64,000 nt of DNA from Lineus longissimus (lineage: Eukaryota > Nemertea > Pilidiophora > Heteronemertea > Lineidae), in assembly GCF_910592395.1 (NCBI RefSeq), contig NC_088320.1, positions 6,386,001 through 6,450,000 of the forward strand, in the 5' to 3' direction. Positions 45,714 through 57,120 of this stretch are shown here, piece by piece. The number at the start of each line of letters is the position of its first letter. Within the stretch, counting starts at the first letter, position 1. The notes below the pieces were generated by a model, which was given only the letters and a program-made list of their open reading frames with translations, ran no database searches and was not told the DNA's origin. The translations under genes were made by a program, and so were the position numbers.

Positions 45714-47846
45714 AGTTCAGAATGGAACTACAGGAATATATATCTCGGATTCGTTCAAACTGATTGATACTTCCTCTTCACGAGTAATCGACGGCCACTC
45801 ACAATCCCAATCAACGATGGCGTTGACCGGCGAGGCGGTGAGCTAGGTTACTCGAAATGAATTCCACCTGCATCTTATCATATTTCGGCCAAGAATCGCA
45901 GATGAACTGTCTGGGGGGGGGGGGGGGGGGGGGGATAGGCATGAAAATTTGTGTTTTGCAACTGATAACGATTTTTAGTCCCGAGATTATAGTCAGCCTG
46001 CCAACTGGCCAGGTCCACCCACTGCCCTGTAGGAAGTAGTCCCGCCATCAGCTGGCCATGAAGCCAACATAAGCATAGCTGACGCATGGAGCCCATACGG
46101 TATCTGACATGCCTATGAATGACCTCACCACACCATGCATAGCTTGCTACCGAGCTAGCATTTTATCTTTGGATAGAACAGTGATTGGGATGCTCTATAT
46201 ACTAGTAGTAGTATTGGCATGTTACCGTTAACATTTACCTGCCGTTTAGTATAGGCCTAACACTACGCTATCGCAGTATCATTTCGATATAGCTGTGGGT
46301 TATGCTATACTCGAAGATACAATTGAATTCTTTTGCCGTATCCAGTACTAATATACAATTCCTACCCGGTACGTGTGGACATTTTCGACTGTTACACCGC
46401 CGTGAAATGGAAAGCCCAATCCCTTCCCAAAGGAGATTTAACCTATTGGGGCTTTTTACCCAATGGTTCTTCAGGCATAACATCAAAGGAAATTGGGGGT
46501 ATTATGTTCGTTGCTGCTGCAGGGCCGTAAGCGAACACGTTACCCCTAATTTCCTCAGGATCACTCCCGGAAATCACCAGTATATATATATAGGCTTATA
46601 CCGATAATATGAAAGAGAGAACTATACTCACCATGTACCGGTAGTTGGGGAATGTACGGCAGACATGCAACCTCCTGAATCACGCGAGCGAAATGAAGTG
46701 CGTCAGCAGGTTAGCTCCCATCCACGAACTGTACCTGATAACTAAAGCACTTATAAATATAGCATAGGTCATAATGATAGCATCGCAGAGATCCGAGGAG
46801 GTTATAAATTAGGGTAGGCGCACATCAGTGACTCCACAAAACCGATCGACGAGGGTTAACGCACGTTCTCTTCGCCCTAAAACGCCCAATCGCGCATTAG
46901 TGGCACGAATTAGGACGAGGTGGGCATTTTCAACATGCCGATCCACCGTCGTTGTGCGTCCGATGAGACTTTAGGACTGATAATTATTCACTGCTGATAA
47001 GTTGGCATGAAGAGTGACTCCACTAAACAATCTAGAAGACCAGAAGTCATTACAAAACCCACAAAAATGGTAAAAGTATTACTCGGGACGACATTGTCAC
47101 TCTGTATTGGCAAAATGGAGTCAATAAAGTTTTGTTGGACAGTTATTCGCAATCCTAAGCTTTACGGCTAGAAACTCTTGTCCGTCCTAAAGTTTATACT
47201 TCAGACAGGGGCCAGATGGGCGCCGGGGTAAGTTGAATGTTCGAAAGAGGTATCTTTACTACATTCACCTCAACATCCCGACACGTCAGGCCATTTCATT
47301 CGATACATTACTGCCGAGAACGTGTGAGGATGGAGCCATGTTGAAGACCATATTTGCAAGAGGGTAGTACACCTCGCTCACGGTCCTTCACCTTCACGAT
47401 TGCTGTTCACCGCCGGTAAGTCGGCATGGAGACTTCAAGCATTTCTCAGCTTCACTTGCAGACACCAGTTTGCCCATCTTAACTGCAAGTCACAAAGCCA
47501 GGCTGGCAAGTGTTTCAAAGGGGGACAAAAGGGGGAAAAGGTAGGGGCTAGAGATTAGTTGATGGTATCAAATGTGACTAATCCCAATTGTCTAATATGC
47601 AACGTTTGGGAACTCTGTAGAGAGTGCCAATGAACTGTGAGGTAAAACACCAATCAGCAATTTTGTGTAACTTATTACTTGTCCCACCGAGTTCCTGCCT
47701 CTACTTCACTTTAACACCAATGTCGCCAGTCAACATGCCAGCATACTTTCACCGAAGAGCATACAAAACTCATCTGCTGGACAAATCTGTGTGGGTACAA
47801 ATTCTATGATAAAGTGAACAAGTCAAGGAGTTGGTACAAAAAATAA

Positions 47847-47852
47847 TTTATT
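47847..47852 (-). terminator. Poly(A) signal of ORC4
   Basis: TTTATT on +, AATAAA on the gene strand, about 255 bp after the ORC4 stop. Confidence 0.55.
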
Positions 47853-48105
47853 GACCATAAGACATCAGAAGGCATCAGACAGAAGGCAGTATTGGCAATG
47901 ATCAGGCTAAATTGTTGTTTTAAAAGTGGTATCATATACAATGTAGGCAGTATAAGCTATAGGGGGTCCGACTGGTGGTCTCCGTGTGACAAATGCGTCT
48001 ACCCACACCTCAGGGTTGAGGTCGTGTTTGACTTGGCGACATATAAATGCAAATTGTCAAACACCTATCAAATCCATGTCACTCTCTTAATCACAACACA
48101 CATTC

Positions 48106-51100
48106 TCATGCCAGCGCACTTTGTGCCCACTGTTTGATTTCCGTGGGACATCCATGATATTTTTGTAGAGCATCATTTATCTGCGCATTATCAAAAAGCA
48201 ATGTCATAAGTCTGTATTCTTTCTGCATCCGCGACCCACCACCATCCATTGGACGAACAAACTCGAGGGCAAGAAGATGTTCAAAGGCCTGAAAAGATAA
48301 CAAAATTGAGAAAAGCTCAAGAGGATTAACGGTGGAACATAATTGTGTAGAGTGGAACCTCCCTAGCGGACACCTCTCTATTACGGACAACCTCACTATT
48401 AAGGACACTAGTTTTGGTACCAAGTTGGTTTTTTCATTCAATTTAACCTCTCTAATCAGGACACCTCTCAATAAAGGACAGGACTTGTCAGTCCCAAGGG
48501 TGTCCTTTATAGAGAGGCTTTACTGCATTGCCAAAACAGTATTCACCTTTAGTACCACAGCTCTCTCGAACATCTGCATTGAGGATCGCTTCTGAGCAAA
48601 CTTTTGATACTCGTTGTACACCATCTCAAAGTTGAAGGGTTCGCCGTGGTAGATGTCGTTTAGGTGCTTCATGGCGATGATCAGACACAGCTCGAGGATA
48701 GAGATGCCTGAAAGAAGAAACCAATGTTTGCCAAATGAATGAAAATTGATTTTTTTTTCCCCCCGACTGACAGGTTTCCCTGAACGGAATCAATGCTGTA
48801 GAGACTGTTGCTGAACACGTGTCGATGATTGAGATAAGTGTCCATTGACATGACACTCTGTAGGAGCTGGCCTAAAAGAAGAAAGCAATGTTTGCCAAAT
48901 GAAGCAAAATTGATTTTTTTTTCCCACTGACAGGTTTCCCTGAACGGAATAAATGCTGTAAAGACTGTCATTGAACACTCTGTAGGATCTGGTTCAAAAA
49001 GGTAAAAGCGCCAAATTATGCATCCCAGCTTGCTCACTGGATGAGTTCTGATCAAATTTGGCTTCAGAAATCGGCAAATGGTACGGGGAATATTATATGA
49101 ATTTTGATTGTGAACACAGCACGAGGACTAATGAAAAATATTTAACGATAATGACACTACAGACGTATGCAAAAACTCGGCTCAAACTCCCTCGGTGCGC
49201 TCTGCTCTATATTCAAATTGGGCAAAAGTACTTCTGTCAGAATCTTACCATGTAGCATGGCAGTCTTTGAGTCTTGTTTGAGATGTTTGGCAGCTTTCTT
49301 TATGTTGGCAGGCTCCAGGTAGGGATGTTCTGCAGACAACTGACACAGTGGAATAAGCTGGAAGACCAAAGATAAAATGTTTTCGGATTACTATACTGGT
49401 TGGTGACCTCAGTGTTCACACTTCTAAATCTCCAAAAAATACTGCAAAGCACTTAATTTTCATGGGCGTTTTGTTTCCTCGGATGGCCTAACGAAGATAT
49501 ACCAGCGAGAAAATCTTACCAATAATGTCTGCAGGCTCCGGAAGTCTTTACTAAAGTGGAACTGTCTCTTTAACACGTCTTGCACAGTCTTGTCTTCGAT
49601 TAAATCCTGGAGAGTAATGAAATATATTCAAACAAAAATGATAGAAGAGAAAGGGATAACTTGTATCAAACTTAGGAAGACAGACAGCCAATCTTTTCCA
49701 TCGCACTGAGTACTGCACAGCATCAGCTTACATGGAGTACCCAGTTCAGTTCTTCGAATGAGACGTAAAACCAAGGTTCCCTGTATCTGGTGTCTATGTC
49801 AGGACAAGCAAAAGACCCCACCAAGTGAGAAACATGAGTAGCTTGTGTGGACTAACCTCTGGCCAAAGACAGGGACACCAGGCCAATAAACCAAATCGGT
49901 GCCTCACTGTAGTGGCATAAAAAAACGTTCATCTTACTTTGGAGGAGGAATATCCATTTTCATTGAGCTTTTTTATCATCAGGTAGATATTGCTTTTTTC
50001 TTTGAATGGGGTTATTCTTAAAAGTTTTAACTTGCCAGTATTTGTTTATTCCAAGCCCTCATGAAACTTTTCGACGAGAAGTCTTCGGGAAGCGTGAGGT
50101 ATGCATAGAAGATTTCAACGTAGTCCTCGTATTTGAACGTATTGAAGAGATAGATCTGACGATGGGAAAACCGTGACTTGACACGTTTCTCGAGAAGTTC
50201 AACAACATCCTGAAGATAATAAAGGGAAATTAACCACATCCTGCACATCCTGAGATCAGGTTTTTGATACTCCTAGTCCTACCTCGTATATGAAATATTA
50301 AGTATCGAGAGGCGGAGTATATTGAAAACCACTGGTTATGTCAGGATGCACGCTGCAAGGCTAGAAATGAGTGGTTTTGCATCACAATTTGGTACCAAGA
50401 TTTCAGGGGAGGTTATGGACGGAGTGGACTCCAATGGTTCAGAGTACAGCCAAGAGTGAATGCAGGAGAAGACAGATTAATTACTTACCAATCTACATGT
50501 GAGTCCAACAATACAAACTGGCGTTTGAGCAGACTGTGACGTATCGAATAGATTGTAGAGTAACGTCTGGTTCTTATGGCTTGAGAATAAATCAAACTCG
50601 TCCAAGATAAACAGCACCGATTTGGTGTCCTGGTCACCTAAGAATGAATGAGAAGATGTTGTCATCGGTTGTCTATACTCAGTAGAAAACTTGGTAGGAA
50701 AAATGGTAATGCAAAAGGAGACAAAACCAGCCAGTTTTACGTTAAGTCACCAATCACAACAAGTATTCATTTACTTACTCGAGGGTGGAGAGGAGCAATG
50801 TAGCGTGAAGTGTCTTGCTGAAGGACACAACACCGAGATGAAAAAGTGGTGTTCCTTCCTATAGTTGAATCCACAATCTCCTGATTATGAGCCTCGCACT
50901 CTAACCACTATGCAAGTGATCTTTCAAGTTACAAATATGATTCCCAGTATAGAAGATGAGTTATTAACTGCCCAAGAAATTGCACACCTCATTCTACACT
51001 CCTCCCCGATTTTCTAGGAGATCCTTTCCGCATTTTAAAAGCCATCAAAACTAGCTTACCACTTTTTAGCGCATCAAGTAGAAACTGTAAATTTTCCGCA

Positions 51101-52896
51101 AATGAGCCCTGAAAAAGAAGAGCAACATGATATCATTATTTTTACGGTAAACACCGTCATTTAGATACTTGTCAGTCTCTTTTTTATTACATCATGAAAA
51201 ACATATCCAAGTCATCCTTTTAAGATACAGTAGAACATCTCTATCAAGGACACCCTCGGGACCGACAAGTGTTGTCCTTAATAGAGTGGTGTCCTGACAG
51301 TCCACTTCAGGCGGATGAAGAAACCAGTGCTCATTCATTTTCTAGAGGCTCGATTCGAACTGTTGACACTCACAAACACTTTGTCGCCAACAACATTCTC
51401 TAATTGTAACTGGCGAGTAATTTCTTTCAGAGCTATTTTGTCATCTGTCTGGAGGAGACCTGAAACAAAAATATGAAGAGTCATTAAAAACCATATAATC
51501 AACCATTTTCAGCCTACTCTGTTGGTGTAATCACGACCATGGACAATCACAACTACATTAATGGAAGTCTGTGCTGTGTTTCACAACTGAATCGACTCAG
51601 CTGTAGAAACTAGGCCTCTCATTCTTACCATTTAAATGTACCTCCAGAAGGTTGTGCGTAGCTTCTTTGTCTGCGTGTAGCTCATCGAGACAACTTTTCA
51701 GAAGCTGGAAGAGGAAAAGAGACAGAAACCTGGTCAGTGATGTCCATTTCTGAGGACATGGATGTGGGTAGATCAAGAAACTCCAACCATGACACCGTAA
51801 CTCGGGTTAATTCTCAAAGATACCAAAAACACATCTTGAATCCTGGCCATTATCAATAGCTTCATTCTGAACACTCGTTGGCAAACTCACTGTTTGTGAG
51901 ACTGGAAGTTGTGTGGAGGGGTAGAAACTTCTTATACAGTCTCCAATTCATCAATTTACCACAACATTTTGTAGAGAATTTTGAAAGGATGAGGCGGTGT
52001 CTTTGCATCGTTATTGCTCCCACGAACCTTCTCTTTTTTATATATTCATTGAGTGATAGTAAATTTTTTATTTACCATTGACTTTCCACTGCCTCTTGAT
52101 CCTACAATCAAAACCGAGTTGCTCTCGCCAAGTTTGGCTGTCCTCTGAAGAAGCTCGAGGAGGCGCCTGAACAGCCAAGAAAGAACGGATTAGAATTTTA
52201 AATGAAATGGCCAGGGGCCATGTGCTCACCACCTGTTGTCAATGAAAGGAATCACCAGTCAAGAAAGATAGATGAGGAATAACAATCATCATTATAACAG
52301 CACCTTGATGGGCAATGGGTTAGCAAAGATATAGGTGTGATTCTATAGAAATAAAAAAAACACAGATTCATAGATGAAAAAATTGCCTCACGATTTAAAT
52401 TATTCCTGTAAATTGAAATTTTAATTGTAACGAAAAACAATTACTGGTACTAGTGGTAGGGCCTCGGCCTACAATTTACACTAAAGAGTCAGACTGTAAA
52501 TGAGACTGATCATGATGTCGATGATTCTGGGAGATGAAATTGATAGCATTTTGTCAAGTAAACTCTAGGATTCAACCAATAATTCTCTGTGGGAACAATA
52601 GTATTTTGATTTATTTTATGACAGATAGCATTATTTCAGTTCAACAAGTTTCAAAAAGAGGGCGCTGCAAAAATACATTTTAGAAATTACCTTCTTTCGT
52701 CTTGAAAACCATGTATATGCGGCCGATTTTCAGACTGGCAAAGGCGTTTTCTAATAACATATAGTGCTTCTCTAACACGAGATTCTAGTTTTTCACCCAT
52801 ATTCCAAATCATGAGCGCAGAAAGTGTATTTATGTGATGGAAATTTCTTTCAAGAAACTTTCGACTGCTTGTTGGCCGATCTTCAAATACTCTCAA
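48106..52896 (-). CDS. ORC4: Origin recognition complex subunit 4
   Basis: AAA+ ATPase subunit of ORC, which binds replication origins and loads MCM. Exons (minus): 52691-52896, 52076-52166, 51629-51704, 51374-51459, 51060-51108, 50489-50637, 50036-50209, 49520-49606, 49249-49357, 48547-48707, 48106-48288; 1,371 nt, all in phase. Walker A GSRGSGKS (residues 91-98) and Walker B LFILDEFD (178-185) are intact, followed by [28 protein letters not shown] and the winged-helix end [13 protein letters not shown]. From the first ATG it is 456 aa. Homology starts near GEKLESRV, so Met at 52812 (428 aa) or 52800 (424 aa) may be the true start; human ORC4 is 436 aa. Intron 7 has a GC donor. Confidence 0.95.
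48351..48525. mobile_element. Family B element in ORC4 intron 10
   Basis: Ends are agtggaacctccctagcgga and agaggctttactg, with interior gacactagttttggtaccaa. 175 bp. Confidence 0.8.
48711..48990. repeat. Tandem duplication of about 165 bp in ORC4 intron 9
   Basis: The block with caatgtttgccaaatgaa, tgattttttttt, actgacaggtttccctgaac and aatgctgta occurs twice (about 48711-48830 and 48873-48990) with small differences. The first copy abuts exon 10's acceptor, so the second carries a displaced relic of that region. Confidence 0.75.
50035..50035 (-). other. GC donor of ORC4 intron 7
   Basis: Exon 50036-50209 ends aaatactg, followed by gcaagt on the gene strand. The next exon (49606, after ctctccag) continues the family sequence ([17 protein letters not shown]) in phase. 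Confidence 0.85.
50246..50345. mobile_element. Fold-back element (family F), copy 2
   Basis: cctgagatcaggtttttgat then tactcctag at the left pairs with ggcggagtatattgaaaacc ... tcaggatg at the right. Matches 12999-13077. In ORC4 intron 6. Confidence 0.6.
50780..50937 (-). repeat. tRNA-derived SINE
   Basis: Read on minus, gatcacttgcatagtggtta (A-box), then ctcataatc in the anticodon position, then gtggattcaactat (B-box) give a tRNA-Met-like head. It is followed by tgtccttcagcaagacactt, a sequence common in SINE bodies. Several mismatches in the stems argue against a functional tRNA. In ORC4 intron 5. Confidence 0.6.
51228..51298. mobile_element. Family B element, truncated
   Basis: cagtagaacatctctatcaa through ttaatagagtggtgtcctga; only the left 70 bp remain. 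In ORC4 intron 4. Confidence 0.65.
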
Positions 52897-54016
52897 TCAC
52901 GACGTCAGATAGCGCGCATGATGCAGGCCCTTTAGTTTTTATTGTCGCCGTTGAAGTACGAGGCGGCGCCACATGACGGGGTCATTTTATCGTGCCATCT
53001 TCCTTCAGCATGGCGCCATTTTTCATCGGATGTTGGCGAATTATTCCATCTACACGAGCGGAGAGAAGACCTTGCCTGGATCAGAACAATTCATCGTGAA
53101 GGTGAGTCATGTCAATATATGTGATAATCCGTAGGTGCGTCTCAAATTAGCTGGCGACTTTCCAATTAAAAACTGACGTCTTCGAGAGCGACCCCGTCAG
53201 CTGCTGCCACCTGTCGTCAAAGTTCGACGTGCGCGGCGCGACACGCTCGCCCTCTTACGGAGGAATATCGAGTCTGTGCATCACGACGTTAAATAGCGCG
53301 CATGTTGCAGGCCCTTTAGTTTTTATTGTCGCCGTCGAAGTACGCGGCGGCGCCACATGACGGGGTCGTTTTATCGCGCCACCTCCCCTCAGCTTGGCGA
53401 CATTTTTCATTGGTTGTTGGCGGTCGAAAATTCCTGGTCTGTTATTTTTCGAATTATTCCATCTACACCAGCGGAGGCTCATGTCAATATATATAATAAT
53501 CCGTGGTTGCGTCTCAAATTAGCTGGCGACTTTCCAATTAAAAACTGACGTCTTCGAGAGCGACCCCGTCAGCTGCTGCCACCTGTCGTCAAAGTTCGAC
53601 GTGCGCGGCGCGACACGCTCCCCTCTTACGGAGGAATATCGAGTCTGTGAATCGCGGCGTTAAATAGCGCGCATGATGCAGGCCCTTTAGTTTTCATTGT
53701 GGCCGTCGAAGTACGCGGCGGCGCCACATGACGGGGTCGTTTTATCGCGCCATCTTCCTTCGGCTTGGCGCCATTTTTCATTGGTTGTTGACTGTCAAAA
53801 ATTCCTGGTCTGTCATTTTTCGAATTATTCCATCTACACGAGCGGAGAGAAGACTTGCCTGGATCAGAACAATTAATCGTGAAGGTGAGTCATGTCATTA
53901 TATGTAATAATCCGTAGGTGCGTCTCAAATTAGCTGGCCAGCGACTTTCCAATTAAAAACTGACGAGATCGACCCCGTCAGCTGCTGCCACCTGTTGTCA
54001 AAGTTGTCAAAGTTCG
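52895..54016. repeat. Tandem array of about 375-bp units at the ORC4 5' flank
   Basis: Three units; the landmark agcgcgcatg recurs at 52911, 53294 and 53666 (spacings 383 and 372). Each unit is GC-rich and includes gcaggccctttag, cggcggcgccacatgacggg, attccatctacac and gtcagctgctgccacctg. A good splice-donor-like gaag|gtgagtcatg occurs in units 1 and 3. Unit 1 starts at the ORC4 start codon, so the array may derive from its promoter or 5' UTR. Unit 3 is split by the LINE and resumes at 56354. Confidence 0.85.
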
Positions 54017-56353
54017 ACGCTTAACATAACATAACATAACATAACATAATTTATTTCTCTCCAAAAAACCCTTTCGGGTATAAGAGGTTACATGATTTAA
54101 CATTTACATATGGTGGACCAAGCTGATGAATTCTTTACAAAAACTATGAATATTGTCTAAGTTTACCCGGGAACATTTAGTCATAATGCGATGGAAAAAT
54201 TCATGATAAAAAACCTGAGGTAATTCTTTTAAGTTTGGAAACAACCTTACTCGCATGTGACGGAAATACGGACACGTAATAAAATAATGAAGTTCGTCTC
54301 TTACACAAACCTGGTCACAAAGACCACAAATATTTTCTGCAGTTTCATTTCTATACATTCTGGTTACTGTTTCTGGGAATTTTATAGATCCAGTACGAAA
54401 TTTACAAATACTGACCGTTTGATATAATGGTAATTTTTTAACATAGGGCTCCATATTCAGGTTTTGTTTAAACATTCTATAAATTATACATCTGAAATCG
54501 TTATTTACCTCGTTTCTCCATAGTTGTTCACACTGGTCTCTCATTATCTGTTCAACTACAATTTTCAGTTCTCGTAGGGACAAAACCTCGGGAGTATACC
54601 AAATTTGAGTGAGGCCACAGCCGTCTAGAACAGTTTTCACACTTTTACACCAGCCTTGGTTTAAATAACCCTTGTCTAAATGCTCCCTAGTTATGTTATA
54701 AAAGATATAAGCCCATTTATCTGTTTTTCCAATTCTGAGTCTGTTCCAAAAAGATAACATTCGCACGGCTATGTGAATCTTCAAAGAGTGTCGCCCAAGT
54801 TCTCCCATTACCATTACTGTAGGAGTTCTTAACGGTAATCGTAGCAAATATTTGCAAAATTTAACTTGTACACGGTCCAGCAACTCGGTGTTTTGGTTAC
54901 CCCACACCTCACTACCGTATAGCAAAACTGGTGTGACTACTTTGTCAAATATGTCTAGACTCAATTCGACCGTAAGAGAAAGTCTTCTACACGCTCTCAG
55001 TACACCAAACATGGCTTTCATACCTTTATTATATCTATCTTTTATTGCCCTCGCAAAATTTCCATTATATGAGAATGTTACGCCTAAGTATGTGAAATGG
55101 TCTACCAACTCGACCCTACCCCCATTATATCTAAATTCCGGTATATTTACTCTAAGCTTTCCCCGAGAAAAAATCATTGCCTTGGTTTTCTTAATATTTA
55201 CGATCAGATGCCACTCCTCACAGTAATCGTGCAATAAGTTCAGGGCGTTTTGTAACTCGTTAGGATCATCTGCCATAAGAATCATATCGTCCGCATACAC
55301 TAATATTGCCAGCTTCAAAAAAATCTCCAAGTTGTCTAAAAACTCACATCGGCTATTGATATGTAAATCAGAAGGACCATTAAAACCATGGTCGTTCAAA
55401 AAAATTTCAAAATCGTTTAGATATAACGCAAATAAGAGTGGCGACATATTTTCGCCCTGCCTAACCCCTATGGAACACGGAAAATAATCTGATCTATTAT
55501 TGTTAATCTGAACACACGATTTCGCTTTATCATACATATTTACCATGACATTCAATATTTTACCGTTTATACCATTTCCAATAAGTTTACGCCAAAGTCC
55601 TAACCTCCATATTCTATCGAAAGCTTGTTTGAAATCAATAAATACCACATATAAGCGTTTGCCCTTACTCAAATACAAATCAATCAAACACTTCAGAACA
55701 AAAACATTGTCCATGGTAGAGTAACCTGATCTGAAACCTGTTTGTTCTTCACCTAATACCTCGTGTAAATTCACATACTCGTCTAACCTGCTGTTTAAAA
55801 TAGCTGTGAACAATTTACCTAAACAGCTTAATAAAGTAATACCTCTGTAATTCTCACCCTTTGTTCTATCACCCTTTTTCTTAAAGATTGGTTTTATAAT
55901 GCCATTAATCCAATTTGTAGGTATGCATCCACTGTCCAAAATTCTGTTAAACAAATTATAATAAAAATCTATTAAATACTCCCCGGTGTTAATGATAAGT
56001 TCGTTTGTAATACCGTCAACTCCACTGGCCTTTCTCCGCTTCAATTTTCTTATTTGGGTCAAAATTTCCCCCCTCTCTATCTGCCTATTCAACACTTCAT
56101 CTCCCCTGTTTATCTGCTCAGTAGTCACCTCGAAACTTTCGTCGGCCACATTCCCAGCATTTAATTCTTTAAAATGATTTTGTAAAGTGTCGAGCATATT
56201 ATCAGGTATTCTATCTTGTTCATTTCCCCTAACATTCAACATCTTCCAAAATTTGTGAGACTCGTGGTCTTTCAACTGTTTCAGATCCTCTATTCTACTC
56301 AGATTATACCTATGTAAACTGGTCTTTAGTAACTTCTTGTACTGTTTTCTCTC
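54017..56353 (-). mobile_element. 5'-truncated LINE (non-LTR retrotransposon)
   Basis: Minus-strand insertion. The 3' tail at the left edge is a (TTATG)n run (54020-54050 on + as ataac repeats), typical of LINE families with microsatellite tails. The ORF is open from the right junction; the endonuclease part is absent, so the copy is 5'-truncated. It sits inside a tandem-repeat unit: the left flank ends ttcgacg and the right resumes cgacacgctcgccctcttac, with about 9 bp of the unit missing between. Confidence 0.9.
54104..56275 (-). CDS. LINE reverse transcriptase ORF
   Basis: 723 codons from the first ATG, uninterrupted, and open a further 26 codons upstream to the truncation point. RT motifs in order: PIFKKKGDRTKGENYRGITL, GEEQTGFRSGYST, VVFIDFKQAFD, GVRQGENMSPLLFALYLND, catalytic YADD, and FTYLGVTF. 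The C-terminal region has a CGLC..H..C zinc-knuckle-like pattern (GLCDQVCVRDELHYFITCPY). No stop or frameshift seen, so the insertion looks young. Clade not assigned. Confidence 0.92.
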   Translation of the reverse strand: MKDHESHKFWKMLNVRGNEQDRIPDNMLDTLQNHFKELNAGNVADESFEVTTEQINRGDEVLNRQIERGEILTQIRKLKRRKASGVDGITNELIINTGEYLIDFYYNLFNRILDSGCIPTNWINGIIKPIFKKKGDRTKGENYRGITLLSCLGKLFTAILNSRLDEYVNLHEVLGEEQTGFRSGYSTMDNVFVLKCLIDLYLSKGKRLYVVFIDFKQAFDRIWRLGLWRKLIGNGINGKILNVMVNMYDKAKSCVQINNNRSDYFPCSIGVRQGENMSPLLFALYLNDFEIFLNDHGFNGPSDLHINSRCEFLDNLEIFLKLAILVYADDMILMADDPNELQNALNLLHDYCEEWHLIVNIKKTKAMIFSRGKLRVNIPEFRYNGGRVELVDHFTYLGVTFSYNGNFARAIKDRYNKGMKAMFGVLRACRRLSLTVELSLDIFDKVVTPVLLYGSEVWGNQNTELLDRVQVKFCKYLLRLPLRTPTVMVMGELGRHSLKIHIAVRMLSFWNRLRIGKTDKWAYIFYNITREHLDKGYLNQGWCKSVKTVLDGCGLTQIWYTPEVLSLRELKIVVEQIMRDQCEQLWRNEVNNDFRCIIYRMFKQNLNMEPYVKKLPLYQTVSICKFRTGSIKFPETVTRMYRNETAENICGLCDQVCVRDELHYFITCPYFRHMRVRLFPNLKELPQVFYHEFFHRIMTKCSRVNLDNIHSFCKEFISLVHHM

Positions 56354-56396
56354 GACACGCTCGCCCTCTTACGGAGGAATATTGAGTCTGTGGTAA
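56354..56396. repeat. Remainder of the third tandem unit
   Basis: cgacacgctcgccctcttac followed by ggaggaatattgagtctgtg equals the part of units 1 and 2 that follows ...gcgcggcg. It marks the right flank of the LINE. Confidence 0.85.
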
Positions 56397-56619
56397 GGTG
56401 GCACTGCACAGTTCGGAGGACGATGTCAAAGCCAGCGTCAAAAATAGGCCCCAGGCAACCGACACGATGTAGTTTTTTACTAGTTCCTGCTGATGCCTAA
56501 TCATACATCACAGGCACCATAATGATAATCCATACATTTCTGGGCTCATATGAATCCAGAGAAGAAGTTGGCAGCATTTTCATTACATCATAACGACATA
56601 GGCCTCGTGCACCGATAGG

Positions 56620-57120
56620 TGCCGCCACCTTTGACACACACTTGGATCTTGGCGTGCACTCACTTGGCGGGAAAACCTTGAAACTTTGTACACAGGACCC
56701 CCCCCCCCCCAACCCAAGGTCAGGTGACCTCTAGCTTGACACTGAATTTTGGTCCGATCTGATTGAGTGATTTTTGACTTGGTCAAAATGGCATAAATAT
56801 AAATTGGCCGTTTGAGTGTAACTATATGGAACGCTTCTTAACCGCTAAATCGATGCACTTGAAATTTGGTATGAGTCGCCTCCTTACGTCATATAACCGC
56901 TGACAACGAATTTGGTACACTCCCTACGTCATGTAACCTCGGACACCAAATTTCAATTTGATCTGATTCTCGCCACCAGGAGGCCATAAACCTAAAAAGT
57001 GCAATATCTCGCTCATTAGTCATAGTGACTTGTTTTGGATGATATTTTTATGGTAGGTTCTAAGCAACGATGAACGATACATCACATGTAATGCCGACTT
57101 CGGTTTGACCTATACTATAC
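56620..57120. repeat. Long dispersed repeat (family J), copy 1
   Basis: Contains gaaactttgtacacagga, gaattttggtccgatctgat, aattggccgtttgagtgt, ccaccaggaggcca and aaaaagtgcaatatctcgct. These blocks recur in rearranged order at 63560-63990, with pieces near 58250 and 61785-61870. Confidence 0.7.

Larger units (their letters stand above)
44947..48105. other. Gene-poor 3.1 kb
   Basis: Contains a G run (about 45914-45934), simple AT-rich DNA and a possible first exon at 45486-45597. There is a minus-strand poly(A) signal for ORC4 at 47847-47852. No recognised gene. Confidence 0.45.

Noticed and set aside
45914-45934. Poly-G run as a regulatory G-quadruplex
   Set aside because: No gene context; mononucleotide runs of this length are also frequent assembly artefacts.
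50862-50935. Functional tRNA-Met gene
   Set aside because: A- and B-box are present but the stems have many mismatches, and it is followed by SINE body sequence.
52942-53124. 60-codon ORF within the tandem array as a gene
   Set aside because: The frame is not preserved in the other array units and no homology is seen; more likely leader or non-coding sequence.
54852-55226. Plus-strand ORF inside the LINE
   Set aside because: Antisense shadow of the intact reverse-transcriptase ORF.
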